Under the pieces are notes generated by a model. The model searched no databases. It had not been told where the DNA came from and was given only the letters and a program-made list of their open reading frames with translations. A DNA stretch of 11,775 nt, taken from positions 1 through 11,775 of the forward strand of contig WFWF01000158.1 of NCBI GenBank assembly GCA_015491275.1, given 5' to 3'. Shown here in pieces: positions 6,920 to 11,775 of this stretch. The position numbers and the translations under genes were made by a program. Positions within the stretch are counted from its first letter, which is position 1. Each line of letters starts with the position of its first letter. This stretch comes from Aquificales bacterium (GTDB lineage Bacteria > Aquificota > Aquificia > Aquificales > Aquificaceae).

Positions 6920-7402
6920 ATGAGGAAAGTAGCCATAGTTATGGGCAGTAAAACGGATTTTGATCAGATGAAACCTGCGGTGGATATTTTAAAAGAGTTC
7001 GGCGTTGAGTGTGAAGTTAGGATAATTTCCGCACACAGGACACCCGATGTATGTAAGGAATTTGCAGAGACCGCAAGGGAAAGGGGTGTTGAGGTAATAA
7101 TAGCGGGAGCTGGTGGAGCGGCACATCTGCCCGGTGTTGTTGCTTCCTATACGGATGTTCCTGTTATAGGTGTTCCCATAGCCCTTGAACCCCTTAAAGG
7201 GGTTGATGCTCTTTACTCAATAGTTCAGATGCCTGCGGGAATACCCGTTGCAACCGTTGGTATAGGGAATGCAAGGAACGCTGCCTTGCTCGCTTTAAGG
7301 ATATTAGCCCTCAAATATGAGGATTTAAGGGAAAAACTTAAGGAGTATAAGGACCGCATGAGGCAAAAGGTTATAAAAAGTGATAGGGAGGTTAATTTGT
7401 GA
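6920..7402 (+). CDS. purE: N5-carboxyaminoimidazole ribonucleotide mutase (PurE, class I)
   Basis: A 160-residue protein. Class I PurE moves the carboxylate from N5-CAIR to C4, giving CAIR in de novo purine synthesis; PurK normally supplies the substrate but is not in the window. Motifs: MGSKTDFDQM (8-17), the ISAHRTPD loop with catalytic His39, GAGGAAHLPGVVAS, PVIGVP and the M-P-x-G-x-P-V-A-T-V region. The length is normal for the family. ATG 6920 lies 9 nt after the previous stop and has no ribosome binding site, but a TATAAT precedes it. The gene stands alone, away from other pur genes. Confidence 0.96.
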   Translation: MRKVAIVMGSKTDFDQMKPAVDILKEFGVECEVRIISAHRTPDVCKEFAETARERGVEVIIAGAGGAAHLPGVVASYTDVPVIGVPIALEPLKGVDALYSIVQMPAGIPVATVGIGNARNAALLALRILALKYEDLREKLKEYKDRMRQKVIKSDREVNL

Positions 7403-7419
7403 TATAATACAGCACCAAT
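7400..7419 (+). promoter_or_regulatory. Extended -10 promoter element before atpG
   Basis: TGATATAAT (7400-7408) is a perfect extended -10 (TGnTATAAT) and includes the purE TGA stop. It ends 11 nt before the atpG ATG, so the mRNA leader would be only about 4-5 nt. GGGAGG at 7386-7391 is about 28 nt from the ATG, too far to act as its ribosome binding site. No -35 is evident, which fits an extended -10. Confidence 0.5.
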
Positions 7420-8286
7420 ATGCCTAAGTTATCTCCGCGTGACATCAGAAGAAAAATACAGGGTATAAAAAATACGAGGCGTATAACCAATGCGATGAAG
7501 GTTGTTTCCGCTGCGAAGCTGAGGAAGGCTCAGGAGCTTCTTTATGCGTCAAGACCCTATTCGGAAAAGCTTTATGAAGTTATGGGCAGTTTGTCTTCCA
7601 AGATAGACAGGGACAGTCATCCTCTGCTCGTTGAAAGGTCCGAAAAGAGGGTTGATCTTATACTTATAACCGCGGACAGGGGACTTGCGGGGGCTTTTAA
7701 TTCAAACATAATAAAAATGGCGGAAGATTTTGTAAGACAGAAGGAGGAGAAGGGAAAGAGGGTTTTTATGATACTGATAGGAAGGAAAGGGGTTCAGTAC
7801 TTTGAAAGAAGGAATTACAACATAATCAAAAAGTATGATGAGGTATTTAGAAAGGAAGTAAATTTCGGAGTTGCAAAGGAAGTAAGTGAAATAGTGAGGA
7901 GCAGGTATGAAAACGAAGAAACAGACAGTGTTTATCTTTTAAACAATGAAATGGTAACAAGGGCTAACTACAAACCCATCCTGAGGAAGTTTTTGCCTTT
8001 TGAGATGCCAGAGGGCGAGGAAATCCCCGGTATATATAACTTTGAGATAGAACAGGGTGAGGTTCTCTCCGCGGTAATGAATCTGTATCTTAACTATCAG
8101 ATATACAGGGCTATGGTTGAATCAAATGCATCCGAGCATTTTGCCAGAATGGTTGCTATGGATAATGCAACAAGGAATGCGGATGAGCTTGTTAAAGAGT
8201 GGACCATGATATTTAATAAGGCAAGGCAGGAATCAATAACTTTGGAGCTTATGGATATTGTTGGCGCTGCGGAAGCTATGAAATGA
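7420..8286 (+). CDS. atpG: ATP synthase F1 gamma subunit
   Basis: A 288-residue protein. Gamma is the central rotor shaft that couples proton flow through Fo to catalysis in the alpha3-beta3 ring. The N-terminal helix (DIRRKIQGIKNTRRITNAMKVVSAAKLRKAQ) and C-terminal helix (ending ELMDIVGAAEAMK) are typical; they form the coiled-coil shaft. ITADRGLAGAFN and the late NASEHFARMVAMDNATRNADELV are strong family signatures. The length is as usual. It is followed after 13 nt by atpD, but atpA is not upstream: purE is there instead. So the usual alpha-gamma-beta-epsilon order is broken. No near Shine-Dalgarno site is visible. Confidence 0.97.
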   Translation: MPKLSPRDIRRKIQGIKNTRRITNAMKVVSAAKLRKAQELLYASRPYSEKLYEVMGSLSSKIDRDSHPLLVERSEKRVDLILITADRGLAGAFNSNIIKMAEDFVRQKEEKGKRVFMILIGRKGVQYFERRNYNIIKKYDEVFRKEVNFGVAKEVSEIVRSRYENEETDSVYLLNNEMVTRANYKPILRKFLPFEMPEGEEIPGIYNFEIEQGEVLSAVMNLYLNYQIYRAMVESNASEHFARMVAMDNATRNADELVKEWTMIFNKARQESITLELMDIVGAAEAMK

Positions 8287-8292
8287 GGAGGT
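8285..8292 (+). promoter_or_regulatory. Strong ribosome binding site of atpD
   Basis: GAGGAGGT overlaps the atpG stop codon (TGA 8284-8286) and ends 7 nt before the atpD ATG. It contrasts with the lack of such a site at atpG and fits the higher copy number of beta (three per F1) than gamma (one). Confidence 0.85.
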
Positions 8293-8299
8293 ATTTTAA

Positions 8300-9730
<1,431 letters not shown>

Positions 9731-10669
9731 ATGATAATAGTAACCGGCGGTGCGGGATTTATAGGAAGTAATATTGTAAAAGGTATTAATGACTTCGGCG
9801 AGGACAGAATAATAGTAGTTGACAATCTTAAAAATGCGGAAAAGGTAAAAAATCTGGCTTCCTTAAAAATTTATGATTATGTAGATAAGGAATATTTTGT
9901 TAACAATCTGGAGTCCTTTAAAGGGGTAAAGGTTATATTCCATCAGGGCGCATGTACTAATACGATGGAGGGGGACGGAAGGTATGTTATGAATAATAAC
10001 TACGAATACAGCAAAAAATTAATAAATTTTTGTTTGGAACGCGGTATAAGGTTTATATACGCCTCTTCCGCATCTGTTTACGGAGACGGTAGAAAAGGCT
10101 TCAGGGAAGAAAGGGAATGTGAGCACCCCCTTAATGTTTATGCCTATTCCAAGTTTTTATTTGATGAGTATGTAAGAAGGGTAATAAGGGCTTCCCCCGT
10201 TCAAATAGTGGGATTGAGATACTTCAATGTTTACGGACCAGGAGAGGGACACAAGGGCAAGATGGCTTCTGTAGTGTATCAGTTTTACAATCAAATTAAG
10301 ATAGAAAAGAAAATAAAGCTTTTTGAGGGAAGTGATAGATTTAAAAGGGATTTTGTATATGTTAAGGATGTAGTAAAAATAAATTTGTTTTTTTATGAAA
10401 GGGAAGGGATTTCTGGTATATTCAACTGCGGGACCGGTGTGGCAAGAAGCTTTTTAGAGGTCGCTAAAATTATGAAGGACATTTGCGGTGATGTGGAAAT
10501 AGAATTTATACCCTTTCCGGAAGAATTAAAAGGTAAATATCAAACATACACATGTGCGGATTTAAAAAGACTTAAGGAAGTGGGCTATGAGGATAAATTT
10601 GTATCCCTTGAAGAGGGTATAAGGGAGTATATAGGGATACTCAAGGAAGAAGAGCAGGATATTTTCTGA
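9731..10669 (+). CDS. hldD: ADP-L-glycero-D-manno-heptose-6-epimerase (HldD/RfaD)
   Basis: A 312-residue short-chain dehydrogenase/reductase that epimerises ADP-D,D-heptose to ADP-L,D-heptose, the donor for the LPS inner core. It starts MIIVTGGAGFIGSNIVKG, very close to E. coli HldD, with the GGAGFIG NAD(P)-binding loop at 6-12. Other matches are VVDNLK, FHQGACTNT, NNNYEYSKK, YASSASVYG, PLNVYAYSKFLFDEYVR with Tyr137 and Lys141, and NVYGPGEGHKGKMASV with Lys175 in place of E. coli Lys178. It ends with the family's IPFPEELKGKYQ and C-terminal helix. The length is normal. Together with lpxD it shows a heptose-bearing LPS. Its 3' end overlaps convergent hypB by 29 bp. Confidence 0.96.
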   Translation: MIIVTGGAGFIGSNIVKGINDFGEDRIIVVDNLKNAEKVKNLASLKIYDYVDKEYFVNNLESFKGVKVIFHQGACTNTMEGDGRYVMNNNYEYSKKLINFCLERGIRFIYASSASVYGDGRKGFREERECEHPLNVYAYSKFLFDEYVRRVIRASPVQIVGLRYFNVYGPGEGHKGKMASVVYQFYNQIKIEKKIKLFEGSDRFKRDFVYVKDVVKINLFFYEREGISGIFNCGTGVARSFLEVAKIMKDICGDVEIEFIPFPEELKGKYQTYTCADLKRLKEVGYEDKFVSLEEGIREYIGILKEEEQDIF

Positions 10670-11336
10670 AACTTTCCAGTAAACTAATCCAATCCTTGAA
10701 ACCTTCTTCCGTAACAGGGGATATCTTTATAACGGGTGCTTTACTGTTTATCCTTTTTAAATTTCTCATAAGTGCTTCTTCATCAAGCTTCAGGAAGGGT
10801 ATAAGGTCAATCTTTGTTAAAAGGATGACATTCGCCCTTTTAAATATAAGGGGATATTTTAGGGGTTTGTCCTCTCCTTCCGTGACCGATAGAAGCACGA
10901 CATTAATATGGGTGCCGAGATCAAAGAGGGAAGGGCAAACAAGATTGCCCACATTTTCTATGAACAGGAAATCTATTTCAGTGAGGGGCATACTTTTAAC
11001 AGCTTCCTCTATCATATCCGCATCTAAGTGGCAAACGGTTCCCGTGTTAATTTGTGTGCTGTTTACACCTATACTTTTAAGCCTTCGGTGATCAAGATCC
11101 GTTTCAAGATCCCCTTCAATTACACCGAATCTCTTTCCGTCACCGTACATTAAAATAGTTTTTTCAATAAGAGATGTTTTCCCGGAGCCTGGAGATCCCA
11201 TTATATTGGCGGAAAATACTTTGTTCTTATCCAGCAGTACGCGTAAGCCTTCCGCCTTCCTTTTATTATCCTTTAATATGTCTTGGTTTAAACTCAGGGA
11301 TTTTTCCTTTTCACCGCACCCACATTCACCGCACAT
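10641..11336 (-). CDS. hypB: Hydrogenase nickel incorporation GTPase HypB
   Basis: A 231-residue GTPase that, with HypA, delivers Ni2+ to the large subunit of [NiFe] hydrogenase. The N-terminus has the high-affinity nickel motif CxxCGC (Cys2, Cys5, Cys7), and the His-rich stretch of some HypBs is absent. The G domain shows the P-loop GSPGSGKTS (47-55), EGDLETDLD (74-82), the G-domain metal site C102-H103 in GTVCHLDADM, IENVGNLVCPSLFDLG with Cys134, and TKIDL for the base. The start ATG at 11334-11336 has only AGGGA 12 nt upstream. The other hyp genes are not visible, so hypB stands alone or is divergent from its partners. It supports hydrogen metabolism. Confidence 0.97.
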   Translation of the reverse strand: MCGECGCGEKEKSLSLNQDILKDNKRKAEGLRVLLDKNKVFSANIMGSPGSGKTSLIEKTILMYGDGKRFGVIEGDLETDLDHRRLKSIGVNSTQINTGTVCHLDADMIEEAVKSMPLTEIDFLFIENVGNLVCPSLFDLGTHINVVLLSVTEGEDKPLKYPLIFKRANVILLTKIDLIPFLKLDEEALMRNLKRINSKAPVIKISPVTEEGFKDWISLLESFRKYPALLP

Positions 11337-11348
11337 GATAATATCATA
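11337..11348 (-). promoter_or_regulatory. -10-like box just before hypB
   Basis: On the minus strand TATGAT (complement of 11343-11348, 5/6 match) ends 6 nt before the hypB ATG. A start of transcription about 7 nt downstream would fall on the A of ATG. The best Shine-Dalgarno candidate, AGGGA (complement of 11349-11353), is 12 nt away, further than usual. No -35 is recognised. Confidence 0.35.
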
Positions 11349-11366
11349 TCCCTATATCCTTTTATC

Positions 11367-11381
11367 TGATATATTAAAGAT
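11367..11381 (+). promoter_or_regulatory. Extended -10-like element before the terminal gene (possible leaderless start)
   Basis: TGATATATT (11367-11375) matches the extended -10 pattern TGnTATAAT with one mismatch. It is followed by 6 nt and then GTG at 11382, so transcription would begin at the start codon. There is no Shine-Dalgarno sequence. An in-frame TGA at 11367-11369 bars a longer gene start. Confidence 0.4.
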
Positions 11382-11775
11382 GTGAGATCTTGGACATACT
11401 ACATTCAGCTTGTAGGAAGGGATAAAAAAGGTGTTTCTGAAAATGAAAGCGCACTTTACATAGTGGCAGTTCCTATGAATAATGATATTTTTAAAGAGGT
11501 GCTGATTAACTGCTATGCCAGTCATTACTTACCCGAGGATAATGCGATTAAATACGGGTTTGCTTATGCCTTGGGTGTTGATTTTGAAATACAAGATTTG
11601 GATAAATATGGACTACAATTTTTAAGGGAAGAGGATGAGCTTTATATATTTAAGGAAAATATAAATATGAAGGAAGGTTTGATAAATGTTTACAGGATTT
11701 TAATGGATCGTTTAACAGAAAAAGGATATAATGCTGACTTTGATATATATACGGATGTGGGAAGCCCTTCTGAGG
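11382..11775 (+). CDS. Unrecognised protein, 5' part (continues past the window)
   Basis: An open frame from GTG 11382 to the window edge without a stop, 131 residues so far. I do not recognise the family. It begins VRSWTYYIQLVGRDKK and continues with mixed hydrophobic and charged segments, including NCYASHYLPEDN, IKYGFAYALGVDFE, and YRILMDRLTEKGYNADFDIYTDVG. There is no signal peptide, membrane helix, Cys pair or nucleotide-binding loop in the visible part, so it looks like a soluble cytoplasmic protein. The codon use (ATA, AGG, AAA/GAA) resembles that of its neighbours and supports a real gene. It is divergent from hypB across only 45 bp, but nothing in the visible protein points to a hydrogenase role. 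An ATG at 11488 is a less likely start. Confidence 0.7.
   Translation, partial: MRSWTYYIQLVGRDKKGVSENESALYIVAVPMNNDIFKEVLINCYASHYLPEDNAIKYGFAYALGVDFEIQDLDKYGLQFLREEDELYIFKENINMKEGLINVYRILMDRLTEKGYNADFDIYTDVGSPSE

Noticed and set aside
7386..7391. GGGAGG as the ribosome binding site of atpG
   Set aside because: It is about 28 nt from the ATG, well beyond working distance. It lies in the last codons of purE.

Overview
The window looks like a conserved chromosomal segment from a thermophilic, LPS-bearing, hydrogen-oxidising bacterium of the Aquificales, probably Aquificaceae (Hydrogenobacter, Thermocrinis or Aquifex relatives). Several things point that way. The F1 beta subunit and the very compact MutL resemble the Aquifex forms as I remember them. 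The proteins are rich in Glu, Lys, Arg and Ile, and the genes use many AGG/AGA and ATA codons. Genes from unrelated pathways are shuffled into short operons. lpxD and hldD show a lipid A/LPS outer membrane, and hypB shows [NiFe] hydrogenase maturation. No mobile element, CRISPR array, rRNA or tRNA was seen. Coding density is extreme: the largest gap between genes is about 78 bp.

Layout. (1) 1-3728, plus strand: the 3' part of lpxD (lipid A), a 74-bp gap with a possible promoter and a strong ribosome binding site, then yebC, a periplasmic PQQ-type sugar dehydrogenase-like protein and a compact mutL, joined by 4-nt and 1-nt overlaps. (2) 3725-6370, minus strand, read right to left: DUF177/YceD, rpmF (ribosomal protein L32), plsX, fabH. 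This is the widespread phospholipid/fatty-acid initiation cluster, and each junction shares exactly one base (TAATG or TGATG). (3) 6371-6448: a divergent intergenic region. (4) 6449-10669, plus strand: a Mut7-C-type protein, purE, atpG, atpD, hldD. (5) 10641-11336, minus strand: hypB, convergent with hldD and overlapping it by 29 bp. (6) 11382 to the end, plus strand: the 5' part of a gene I do not recognise, divergent from hypB.

How the genes work together. plsX and fabH link phospholipid and fatty-acid initiation. rpmF and DUF177 tie that operon to ribosome production. lpxD and hldD supply lipid A and the LPS inner-core heptose. atpG and atpD encode the rotor stalk and catalytic subunit of F1 ATP synthase, but they are detached from atpA, atpH and atpC. 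hypB delivers nickel to hydrogenase. yebC, mutL and purE are housekeeping genes.

Most worth a second look. Several genes (purE, hldD, hypB, the last gene and less exactly atpG) have no well-placed Shine-Dalgarno sequence but carry a -10-like hexamer 6-11 nt before the start codon. This suggests leaderless or nearly leaderless mRNAs starting inside apparent operons. I found no clear sign of an undescribed multi-gene system. The window is mostly core genome, with a few odd proteins (a Mut7-C protein lacking expected acidic residues, the sugar dehydrogenase, the unknown terminal ORF).
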